The translations under genes and the position numbers were made by a program. The notes below the pieces were generated by a model. The model made no database searches and had not been told where the DNA came from. It saw only the letters and a list, made by a program, of their open reading frames with translations. From Patescibacteria group bacterium (GTDB lineage: Bacteria; Patescibacteriota; Minisyncoccia; Phycocordibacterales; JANLHH01), in NCBI GenBank assembly GCA_024654605.1, contig JANLHH010000098.1:1-6036 (forward strand): a stretch of 6,036 bases of DNA, given 5' to 3'. Position 1 is the stretch's first letter, and each line of letters begins with the position of its first letter. Shown here piece by piece: positions 1 to 5,888 of the stretch.

Positions 1-1
1 C

Positions 2-1309
2 ATCAATGCCATGGTGGCGCTCTATCGCCCCGGACCGATGGAAAATATCCCGCACTATATTTCGCGCAAACACGGCAAAGAGCCGATCACCTATCTTGAT
101 CCGCGCATGAAGGCCATCTTGGATCGCTCCTATGGGGTGATCACTTATCAGGATGACGTGCTCCTTATTGCGATCAACTTGGCAAAATATTCATGGCTTG
201 AGGCTGATAAATTGAGAAAGGCTATGGGGAAAAAGATCCCGAAGATCATGGCCGAACAGGAAGAAAAGTTCATCAGTGGCTGTATTGATGGAGGAATGAC
301 TTCCACGAAAGCGCTTGAACTCTGGAAGCTTATTGAGCCCTTTGCCGCTTACGGATTCAATAAAGCGCATGCGGCAAGCTATGGACGCGTGGCATACCAG
401 ACCGCCTACATGAAAGCAAACTTTCCCGCTCTCTACATGACCGCGGTGCTCACTGCGGAAGCGGGAGACGTTGAAAAGATTTCGGAAATCATCACTGAGT
501 GCAAGCGTATGAATATTCTCGTACTTCCGCCTGATGTGAACGAAAGCTTCAGTGATTTTACCGTCGTGCGAAAAAATGGAGAGTTGGACAGAATCCGTTT
601 CGGACTCTATACCATCAAAAACCTCGGTTCAGATATTTCAGATGCGGTCATTGCAGAACGAGAGCGGGGCGGAAGATTCACCTCATTCGCGAATTTCTTG
701 GAGCGTATTACGCACCGCAATTTAAACAAGAAATCTTTGGAAGCGCTCATCCGCTCTGGGGCGCTTGATGCTTTCGGTGAGCGCGGAGCTATGCTCGGCA
801 ACATGGAGGAAGCTCTTGCTTATCATAAAAACATTAGTACGGGAAACAAAAATCAAACGTCGCTTTTTGGCCAAATGCCAGAACAGAGTGCGATTATGGG
901 TTTTAGAATGAAGGAAGCGCCACCCGCCACAGTGGATGAGAAACTCGTGTGGGAAAAAGAACTTTTAGGGCTTTATGTTTCCGGACATCCTTTAGAAAAA
1001 TATCGTGAACGCTTTGCAAAACAGAATACGGATATCAAAAAAATAAAAGCACAGTTGCGCGAGGGTATGATGGCGGTTGTTGCCGGCATTATTGAGGAAG
1101 CAAAAGAAGTGGTCACCAAGAAAGGCGACCGCATGGCGTTCATGAAAGTTGCCGATTTTACAGACACTATTGAAGTGGTGATATTTCCCAAACTGTTCGT
1201 TGACCACAAGAACCTTTTGACGGCAGACAAGTGTGTTGCCATCAAAGGCAAGATCTCCGAACGAAACGGCGAGAAGAGCTTGGTTGCCGAAGGAATAAAA
1301 GAGCTCTAA
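2..1309 (+). CDS. dnaE: DNA polymerase III subunit alpha, C-terminal part (5' end outside window)
   Basis: This is the catalytic subunit of the replicative C-family polymerase. The frame is already open at base 2 (codons I-N-A before the first Met at 11), so the N-terminal PHP domain and most of the palm lie outside the window. Visible family landmarks, in order: ALYRPGPM with the following RKHGKE; the fingers segment with YQDDVLLIA, LRKAMGKK and YGFNKAHAASYG; a helix-hairpin-helix region from about base 590 (RFGLYTIKNLG to SGALDAFG); a beta-clamp-binding type motif QTSLF at 854-868; GLYVSGHPL; and a C-terminal OB fold from about 1067. The protein ends directly after the OB fold. The C-terminal tau-binding extension seen in E. 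coli DnaE is therefore absent, which is common in short DnaE forms. There is no good plus-strand terminator after the stop. The gene converges on a small minus-strand gene 64 bp away. Identity is very secure. Confidence 0.97.
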   Translation: MNAMVALYRPGPMENIPHYISRKHGKEPITYLDPRMKAILDRSYGVITYQDDVLLIAINLAKYSWLEADKLRKAMGKKIPKIMAEQEEKFISGCIDGGMTSTKALELWKLIEPFAAYGFNKAHAASYGRVAYQTAYMKANFPALYMTAVLTAEAGDVEKISEIITECKRMNILVLPPDVNESFSDFTVVRKNGELDRIRFGLYTIKNLGSDISDAVIAERERGGRFTSFANFLERITHRNLNKKSLEALIRSGALDAFGERGAMLGNMEEALAYHKNISTGNKNQTSLFGQMPEQSAIMGFRMKEAPPATVDEKLVWEKELLGLYVSGHPLEKYRERFAKQNTDIKKIKAQLREGMMAVVAGIIEEAKEVVTKKGDRMAFMKVADFTDTIEVVIFPKLFVDHKNLLTADKCVAIKGKISERNGEKSLVAEGIKEL

Positions 1310-1336
1310 AGAAAAACCCCGTAACCTACGGAGTTT
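1305..1336 (-). terminator. Intrinsic terminator of the 54-aa minus-strand gene
   Basis: The arms 1314-1323 and 1327-1336 form a 10-pair stem around a 3-nt loop. Read on the minus strand, the only irregular pair is a U-G wobble; on the plus strand the same position is a C-A mismatch. The minus-strand stem is followed by TTTTTCTTTA, whereas the plus strand continues with GATCC and no U-tract. Both facts assign the terminator to minus-strand transcription. Its U-tract runs over the dnaE stop codon. Confidence 0.8.
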
Positions 1337-1373
1337 GATCCAATGAGTGTGAAAAGGATTTCTGTTTTGGTAA

Positions 1374-1538
1374 CTACAGAGAAAGTGCCGGGCGGTGCTC
1401 AAGCATGATACCGATGGCACGCTGCCCTATGGTGATGGTTTTCGCCTTGTTCCAAAGCTCGCAAAAAGCGTTCCGGATATCTTCATCGGGAACCTTATTA
1501 TTTTTGCACAGATCTTCAAAGAATTGCAGATCATCCAT
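1374..1538 (-). CDS. Small uncharacterised protein, 54 aa
   Basis: The ATG at 1538 is followed by 54 sense codons and a TAG at 1374-1376. It starts MDDLQFFEDLCKNN and ends LEHRPALSL. I do not recognise the family. The protein is soluble-looking, with no signal peptide or membrane segment. It has an acidic N-terminal half (DD, ED, DED) with two cysteines (C11, C26) and a more basic second half (NKAK, GQR, EHR), and it looks mostly helical. The case for a real gene rests on its signals: AGGAGG six bases before the ATG, a near-consensus sigma70-type promoter further upstream, and an oriented intrinsic terminator about 40 bp after the stop. It lies between convergent dnaE and divergent thrS. A small regulator is possible, but nothing in the sequence proves it. 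The same DNA could only otherwise be read as a weak GTG-started plus-strand frame without a ribosome site. Confidence 0.8.
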   Translation of the reverse strand: MDDLQFFEDLCKNNKVPDEDIRNAFCELWNKAKTITIGQRAIGIMLEHRPALSL

Positions 1539-1544
1539 ACGAAA

Positions 1545-1550
1545 CCTCCT
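1545..1550 (-). promoter_or_regulatory. Shine-Dalgarno site of the 54-aa gene
   Basis: The minus strand reads AGGAGG, a perfect core, with six bases (TTTCGT) before the ATG at 1538. It is the strongest ribosome site in the window and fixes the start of the small gene. Confidence 0.88.
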
Positions 1551-1582
1551 ATTTTTATATTGAACAAATTATTACTATGCCC

Positions 1583-1611
1583 ATTATATAAAAATATGTG
1601 GACAGTGTCAC
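1583..1611 (-). promoter_or_regulatory. Promoter of the 54-aa gene (GTGACA-N17-TATAAT)
   Basis: The minus strand has a perfect TATAAT at 1588-1583 and GTGACA (5 of 6 to TTGACA) at 1611-1606, with an exact 17-bp spacer. The predicted transcription start is an A at about 1576, giving a leader of about 37 nt that contains the AGGAGG. This is the best two-element promoter in the window. Its -35 box lies inside the 19-bp dyad at 1596-1614. Confidence 0.78.
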
Positions 1612-1614
1612 CAT
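1596..1614. promoter_or_regulatory. 19-bp imperfect dyad, possible operator between divergent promoters
   Basis: The sequence has the form ATGnnGACA-G-TGTCnnCAT, centred on 1605, with 7 of 9 arm positions paired. It covers the -35 box of the minus-strand 54-aa gene and lies about 25 bp upstream of the thrS -10 element. Both predicted transcription starts lie outside it, so it would act as DNA and not as an RNA hairpin in either transcript. That fits a dimeric repressor site, but no regulator is identified and a short dyad can occur by chance. Confidence 0.35.
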
Positions 1615-1635
1615 CTTTTATTCACAGGAAAATGG

Positions 1636-1644
1636 TGGTATTAT
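1636..1644 (+). promoter_or_regulatory. Extended -10 promoter of thrS
   Basis: TG at 1636-1637, one base, then TATTAT at 1639-1644 form an extended -10 element. The correctly spaced -35 position (about 1616-1621, TTTTAT) is poor, as is usual for extended -10 promoters. The expected start of transcription is 1651-1652, which coincides with the ATG of thrS. The element resembles those ahead of the 70-aa gene and gyrB. Confidence 0.55.
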
Positions 1645-1651
1645 TGCCAAT

Positions 1652-3418
1652 ATGAACGAAGAAAAACTATCGGCAATACGGCACTCCCTGGCTCATCTCT
1701 TGGCAACGGCGGTGCTTGAAAAGTACCCGGACACCAAGCTTGCCATCGGTCCCGTTATAGAGAACGGCTTTTATTACGACTTTGAATTTCCTGCCGGAGT
1801 CTCTATTACCCCCGAAGATCTGAAAGAATTTCAGAAGCGAATGAAAAAACTCACCAATAAAGAGGAGCCCTTTGTCGGGCGCGAGATCTCTCTCAAAGAA
1901 GCTAGGGAAATGTTTGCCGGCCAGCCTTATAAACTTGAACTTATTGACGAATTTTCAAAAGAAGGACAGACGCTCACCGCATATACAAACGGCAACTTTG
2001 TTGATCTGTGCCGCGGAGGGCATGTGAACAGCACTAAGGAACTCAATCCCGATGCGTTCGCACTCACCCATACTGCGGGAGCATATTGGCGAGGGAACGA
2101 AAAAAATAAAATGCTCACGCGCATTTATGGCCTTGCGTTTGAAACAAGAGAAGAACTTGATGCGTATATCGCGCATCAAGAGGAAGCAAAAAAGCGTGAC
2201 CACAGAAAGTTGGGCCGTGAACTTGATCTGTTTACCTTTTCAGACCTTGTGGGTCCCGGCCTTCCTCTTTTCACACCCAAGGGTACCGCCATGCGTGACG
2301 CAATTATTGAAAAAATACACGGTATGCAAAAAAAGTTTGGCTATCACAACGTGTCAATTCCACACATTACCAAAAAAGAACTCTACGAAACTAGCGGCCA
2401 TTGGGAAAAATTTGGCGATGAATTGTTCAAGGTAAAAGGAGCGTCAGACACTGAATTTGTGATGAAACCGATGAATTGCCCGCATCACACGCAGATATAC
2501 GCAAGCCGCCCTCGCAGTTATCGCGACCTCCCCATTCGATACACCGAGGCAACCGCCGTGTATCGCGATGAACAAGCCGGAGAGTTATTGGGCCTTTCAC
2601 GCGTGCGCAGCATCACGCAAGATGACGGGCATATTTTTTGTACTATTGATCAAATTGAACAAGAAACAGAGAACATTATATCGGTCATTAGAGAGTTTTA
2701 TGAATCTCTCGGTATGTGGAGCACGGAAGGATCATGGGTGTCACTTTCCGTACGCGATCTAGAAACGCCTGAAAAATATTTGGGCGACAGTACGCATTGG
2801 GATATGGCGGAAGAGATTCTTGAAAAAGTGGCGCAAAATGAAAGTGTTCCCTACAAGCGTGTTTCGGGTGAAGCGGCATTTTACGGACCTAAACTTGATT
2901 TCATGTTTAAGGATGCTTTAGGAAGAGAGCGTCAACTGGCAACCATACAGCTTGACTTCGTCATGCCAACGCGATTTTCACTTGAATATACCGATGAACA
3001 GGGTAAAAGACAGACCCCTGTTATGATTCATCGCGCCATTGCCGGCTCTTTGGAGCGCTTCCTTGCCGTGATCATAGAACACTTCGCCGGCGCCTTCCCT
3101 CTCTGGCTCTCCCCTCTACAAGTAAAAGTGCTTTCCATCGGCGCGGCACACAAAGAATATGCGGCAAAAGTATGCGCGGCGCTTCGCGAGACGGACATTC
3201 GCGCGGAACTTGATGATTCCGACGAAACATTGGGTAAAAAAATACGCAATGTAAAATTAGAAAAAGTTCCTTACTTTATTGTGATTGGTGACCAGGAAAT
3301 GGCGGATGAACAGATTACTGTAGAGAGTCGCGATCAAAGAAAGATCGGCATGATGACCGTGGATGAATTTATCCGCAATATGAAAGCGGAAATAGCAGGT
3401 AAAAGCAAGCAATGGTAA
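1652..3418 (+). CDS. thrS: Threonine--tRNA ligase, TGS-less form (588 aa)
   Basis: This class II synthetase charges tRNA-Thr in the cytoplasm and edits mischarged Ser-tRNA-Thr. The protein opens directly in the editing domain: H11 and H15 of RHSLAH, with C120 and H124 of CRGGH, match the four E. coli editing residues (73, 77, 182, 186) at a constant offset of 62. The N-terminal TGS domain of about 62 residues is therefore missing. The catalytic core has motif 2 (YRDEQAGELLGLSRVRS, R305), QDDGHIFC and motif 3 (HRAIAGSLERF, R469), with zinc ligands C276, H327 and H460. The anticodon-binding domain runs from about residue 487 to the end. I chose the ATG at 1652 because an upstream in-frame ATG at 1598 would lie 5' of the predicted transcription start and adds nothing conserved. 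No Shine-Dalgarno precedes 1652, so translation may be leaderless. No terminator follows, so transcripts may run into the 70-aa gene 75 bp downstream. Confidence 0.97.
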   Translation: MNEEKLSAIRHSLAHLLATAVLEKYPDTKLAIGPVIENGFYYDFEFPAGVSITPEDLKEFQKRMKKLTNKEEPFVGREISLKEAREMFAGQPYKLELIDEFSKEGQTLTAYTNGNFVDLCRGGHVNSTKELNPDAFALTHTAGAYWRGNEKNKMLTRIYGLAFETREELDAYIAHQEEAKKRDHRKLGRELDLFTFSDLVGPGLPLFTPKGTAMRDAIIEKIHGMQKKFGYHNVSIPHITKKELYETSGHWEKFGDELFKVKGASDTEFVMKPMNCPHHTQIYASRPRSYRDLPIRYTEATAVYRDEQAGELLGLSRVRSITQDDGHIFCTIDQIEQETENIISVIREFYESLGMWSTEGSWVSLSVRDLETPEKYLGDSTHWDMAEEILEKVAQNESVPYKRVSGEAAFYGPKLDFMFKDALGRERQLATIQLDFVMPTRFSLEYTDEQGKRQTPVMIHRAIAGSLERFLAVIIEHFAGAFPLWLSPLQVKVLSIGAAHKEYAAKVCAALRETDIRAELDDSDETLGKKIRNVKLEKVPYFIVIGDQEMADEQITVESRDQRKIGMMTVDEFIRNMKAEIAGKSKQW

Positions 3419-3432
3419 TAATACAATAGGTG

Positions 3433-3441
3433 TGGTATATT
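3433..3441 (+). promoter_or_regulatory. Extended -10 promoter of the 70-aa Cys-rich gene
   Basis: TG at 3433-3434, one base, then TATATT at 3436-3441 lie 15 bp after the thrS stop. The expected transcription start is about 3447-3449, giving a leader of roughly 45 nt. There is no clear -35 box. The surrounding TGTGGTATATT resembles the thrS element TGGTGGTATTAT. Confidence 0.55.
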
Positions 3442-3477
3442 CTGAAACAGTTTGTACCAATCAATTCAATCTTAAAC

Positions 3478-3483
3478 AAGGAG
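3478..3483 (+). promoter_or_regulatory. Shine-Dalgarno site of the 70-aa gene
   Basis: AAGGAG lies ten bases before the ATG at 3494. It favours the first Met over M5, which would be 22 bases away. Confidence 0.8.
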
Positions 3484-3493
3484 AATATAAAAG

Positions 3494-3706
3494 ATGCTTA
3501 CGGTGATGCCGGGAGAAGGGACGATCTGCAATGGAGTAAACTGCAGTAAAAAGGTTGCTCCAAGAGAGTTTGTTCTGCGTATAGAAGCTAATGGAGAACC
3601 AATTTATTTTTGTTCTTCCGTGTGTGCTTACGAGCGCGTTCACAAGGATCCTGTTTCGGTTGATTTCATCGCTGACTGGGCTACAGGACAGACCTTGGCC
3701 GCATAA
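3494..3706 (+). CDS. Small Cys4 protein, probable zinc-binding (70 aa)
   Basis: I do not recognise a named family. Visible features are two cysteine pairs, C12-x4-C17 (ICNGVNC) and C40-x3-C44 (FCSSVC), separated by 22 residues that include a hydrophobic strand-like stretch (EFVLRI) and a turn (ANGEP). A pair, then strands, then YFCSxxC followed by a helix (AYERVHKD) is the layout of a compact treble-clef or TRASH/MYM-like zinc module. H50 could be an alternative ligand. There is no signal peptide or membrane segment, so a cytoplasmic role is likely; metal, nucleic-acid or protein binding are all possible. The gene has its own promoter, AAGGAG site and strong terminator, so expression can be independent of thrS. 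The frame is open from the ribosome site to a TAA just before the terminator, which supports a real gene. Function is unknown. Confidence 0.82.
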   Translation: MLTVMPGEGTICNGVNCSKKVAPREFVLRIEANGEPIYFCSSVCAYERVHKDPVSVDFIADWATGQTLAA

Positions 3707-3716
3707 CAAAAAAACA

Positions 3717-3742
3717 AAACCCCGCTCACGAGCGGGGTTTTT
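3717..3742. terminator. Bidirectional intrinsic terminator between the 70-aa gene and gyrB
   Basis: A perfect inverted repeat AAACCCCGCTC / GAGCGGGGTTT (3717-3727 and 3730-3740) has a GC-rich core and a very short loop. TTTTT follows on the plus strand, and TTTTGTTTTTTTG follows on the minus strand. It lies 10 bp after the stop of the 70-aa gene and a few bases beyond the gyrB stop, so it can end both convergent transcripts. Confidence 0.93.
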
Positions 3743-3748
3743 ATTCTT

Positions 3749-5833
3749 TTACACATCAATATTTGCCATCTTTGCGTTTGTCTGGATGAATGCCTTGCGT
3801 GCTGGCACGTCAGTGCCCATCAAAGTATCAAATACCCGATTAGCTTCTTCTGCATCGTTGATGGTTACTTTTTTCAAGATCCGCGTTTTGGGATTCATGG
3901 TTGTTTCCCACAACTCATCAGGATTCATTTCGCCAAGACCTTTGTATCGTTGAAGAGAAATTTTTGGTGTTTTCTTTGCGGTAGCACCCTCCTCTTCGCT
4001 CTCTGTTCCCTCTTCCCCTTCTTCAAGAGGTTCCCCTCTCTCTTCTTCGATCACTCCACTTTCTTTGCCCACAATTTTATTTTTCTCTTCTTCCGTGTAC
4101 GCATAAACAACTTCCTTACCTTTTTTAATTTTATACAATGGAGGTTTTGCGATATATACGAATCCGCCTTCTATCAGGGGCTTGAAGTAGCGGTAAAAGA
4201 GTGTCAAAAGCAATGTCGTAATATGCGCGCCGTCAACATCGGCATCAGCCGCAAAGATGATCTTTCCGTATCGAAGTTTTGATATATCAAAGGTATCGCC
4301 GATAGCGGTCCCCATCGCCACGACGAGCGCCTTGATCTCTGTTGAAGCAAGCATCCGATCAAGCCGCGCCCGTTCCACGTTCAATATTTTCCCCCGAAGC
4401 GGCAAGATTGCTTGCGTGCGTCGGTCACGCCCCTGTTTGCTTGAACCGCCTGCTGAATCTCCTTCAACGATGAATATTTCCGCTTCTTCCATGTTTCTGG
4501 TCTGGCAATCGGCTAACTTCCCGGGAAGCGTCATCCCTTCAAGCGCGCCCTTCCTCAGTACGGAATCTTTTGCCGCTTTTGCCGCTTTGCGGGCTTTAAG
4601 GGCTAATATCACTTTATTAACAATTGCCCTCCCGTCATCGGGGTTTTCTTCCAAAAACTCCGCCAAAGCTTCGCCAAAGACCGTTTCAACGGCGCCGCGA
4701 GCCTCTACGCTCCCAAGTTTTGCTTTTGTTTGCCCTTCAAACTGAATTTCTTTGAGTTTGACCGAGATCACGGCGGTAAGACCCTCAAGCACATCGTCTC
4801 CCGTAAAGTTTTCTTCACTTTCTTTCAAGATGTTGCTTTTGCGCGCGTAGTTATTCAAGCCGCGCGTGAGTGCCGTCTTAAAACCGGTCACATGCATGCC
4901 TCCTTCGGGATTATGAGTGTTGTTGGCAAACGGCACCAATCGTTCGGAGATATCATCAACATATTGAAATGCCACTTCCACTGCAACAGAGCCAGGCCCC
5001 TCCTTGTCTACATAGAAAATGTTTTTGTGAATCGGTTTTTGATTCTCATTATAATGCTTCACCAATGAGAGCAATCCCCCTTCAAAATAAAATGAAGTTG
5101 AAGGTACTTCGAGACCTTGTTCGCTTAAATAAAATATTTCTTCATCGTCTATTTTCCCTTTATACTCTCGCGCATCAATGATCGTAACGAGCATTCCTTT
5201 GACGAGATACGCCTGTTGGCGAAGATGGCTCACGATTCTTTTCCAGTCATAGGCAATCTCCGCAAAGATCTCCGGATCGGCATCAAAAGTAACAATGGTG
5301 CCGTTTAGTTTTGAGGAACCGAATTTCTTTACTTTCGCTTTCTGTTTGCCTCGCGCGTACTCCTGCATATATTTGCCTCCATCGCGGTGAACGATCACTC
5401 GCGCATAGGACGAGAGCGCGTTCACTACGGAAGCACCCACACCATGAAGGCCGCCTGTCGCTTTGGCGTATCCGTCACCGCCGAACTTGCCGCCGGCATG
5501 GAGTGTGGTCATTACGGTCTCAAGCGCGGACACTTTTGTCTTCTGATGAATATCAACGGGAATACCGCGGCCATTGTCTGCAACGCGAACGCGATTATTT
5601 GGCAAGAGCGCAACCTCAATGTGGTCGGCATAGCCGCCCATAGCTTCATCGCGGCCGTTATCAAATATCTCCCAAATAAGGTGATGAAGACCCTCAAGGC
5701 CAGTGGAGCCAATATACATACCCGGACGCTTTCGCACCGGTTCAAGACCCTCTAAAACGGCAATATCCTCCGCTTTGTAGTGGTGTCCATTACCCTTCGT
5801 TTTTTCCGCTTTATTGTCCTTATTTTTAGCCAT
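3749..5833 (-). CDS. gyrB: DNA gyrase subunit B (694 aa)
   Basis: This is the ATPase/TOPRIM subunit of a type IIA topoisomerase, which introduces negative supercoils with GyrA. The N-terminal GHKL ATPase shows E55 and N59 in EIFDNGRDEA, D86 in DNGRGIP, LHAGGKFGG, GGLHGVG (128-133) and K370 in QTKAKLG. The transducer domain follows to about residue 400. The TOPRIM domain has E457 in VEGDSAGG and the metal-binding DADVDG (530-535), with PLRGKILNV between them. The C-terminus carries QRYKGLGEMNPDELWETTM and ends NIDV. A Glu/Gly-rich stretch (about residues 590-620) is inserted between TOPRIM and QRYKGLG. Start choice: ATG at 5833, with AGAGAGG 12 bases upstream and a Lys-rich tail before the conserved YKAEDIAVLEGLEPVRKRPGMYIG. 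ParE is the main alternative; gyrA or parC is not in the window to settle it, but overall sequence style favours GyrB. It is transcribed alone, converging on the 70-aa gene. Confidence 0.93.
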   Translation of the reverse strand: MAKNKDNKAEKTKGNGHHYKAEDIAVLEGLEPVRKRPGMYIGSTGLEGLHHLIWEIFDNGRDEAMGGYADHIEVALLPNNRVRVADNGRGIPVDIHQKTKVSALETVMTTLHAGGKFGGDGYAKATGGLHGVGASVVNALSSYARVIVHRDGGKYMQEYARGKQKAKVKKFGSSKLNGTIVTFDADPEIFAEIAYDWKRIVSHLRQQAYLVKGMLVTIIDAREYKGKIDDEEIFYLSEQGLEVPSTSFYFEGGLLSLVKHYNENQKPIHKNIFYVDKEGPGSVAVEVAFQYVDDISERLVPFANNTHNPEGGMHVTGFKTALTRGLNNYARKSNILKESEENFTGDDVLEGLTAVISVKLKEIQFEGQTKAKLGSVEARGAVETVFGEALAEFLEENPDDGRAIVNKVILALKARKAAKAAKDSVLRKGALEGMTLPGKLADCQTRNMEEAEIFIVEGDSAGGSSKQGRDRRTQAILPLRGKILNVERARLDRMLASTEIKALVVAMGTAIGDTFDISKLRYGKIIFAADADVDGAHITTLLLTLFYRYFKPLIEGGFVYIAKPPLYKIKKGKEVVYAYTEEEKNKIVGKESGVIEEERGEPLEEGEEGTESEEEGATAKKTPKISLQRYKGLGEMNPDELWETTMNPKTRILKKVTINDAEEANRVFDTLMGTDVPARKAFIQTNAKMANIDV

Positions 5834-5845
5834 AAAATGAAATAG

Positions 5846-5852
5846 CCTCTCT
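5846..5852 (-). promoter_or_regulatory. Shine-Dalgarno site of gyrB
   Basis: The minus strand reads AGAGAGG, 12 bases before the ATG at 5833. The match is partial and the spacing is long, so initiation is probably weaker than at the two small genes. Confidence 0.5.
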
Positions 5853-5879
5853 TGCGAGCAGCCAATCTTTATTAGTTTT

Positions 5880-5888
5880 ATTATAACA
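5880..5888 (-). promoter_or_regulatory. Extended -10 promoter of gyrB
   Basis: On the minus strand TG-T-TATAAT (TG at 5888-5887, TATAAT at 5885-5880) gives a perfect -10 with the TG extension. The predicted transcription start is an A at about 5873, leaving a leader of about 40 nt. No good -35 is present; the expected position falls in the hairpin at 5891-5914. Confidence 0.65.

Noticed and set aside
992..1420. 142-codon minus-strand frame over the end of dnaE
   Set aside because: It is antisense to the well-conserved OB fold, has no ribosome site or promoter, and also covers the terminator of the 54-aa gene. It is a shadow frame.
1598..1651. 18-codon N-terminal extension of thrS from the ATG at 1598
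   Set aside because: It has no ribosome site, lies upstream of the predicted transcription start, overlaps the dyad and the minus-strand promoter, and does not resemble ThrRS or TGS sequence.
1395..1655. 86-codon plus-strand frame starting with GTG
   Set aside because: It has no Shine-Dalgarno, is antisense to the better-supported 54-aa gene, crosses both divergent promoters and overlaps the thrS start.
2052..2435. 127-codon plus-strand frame inside thrS
   Set aside because: It lies in a different frame over the conserved ThrRS core, with no initiation signals and an unlikely composition.
3461..3709. 82-codon minus-strand frame opposite the Cys-rich gene
   Set aside because: The plus-strand frame has the promoter, AAGGAG site and terminator. 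The minus-strand frame has no start signals.
3591..3953. 120-codon plus-strand frame across the shared terminator
   Set aside because: It reads straight through a strong intrinsic terminator and into the antisense of gyrB, with no ribosome site.
4257..4745. 162-codon plus-strand frame inside gyrB (and similar ones up to 5755)
   Set aside because: These are antisense to conserved TOPRIM and ATPase motifs. Ser/Arg/Ala-rich shadow composition, no initiation signals.
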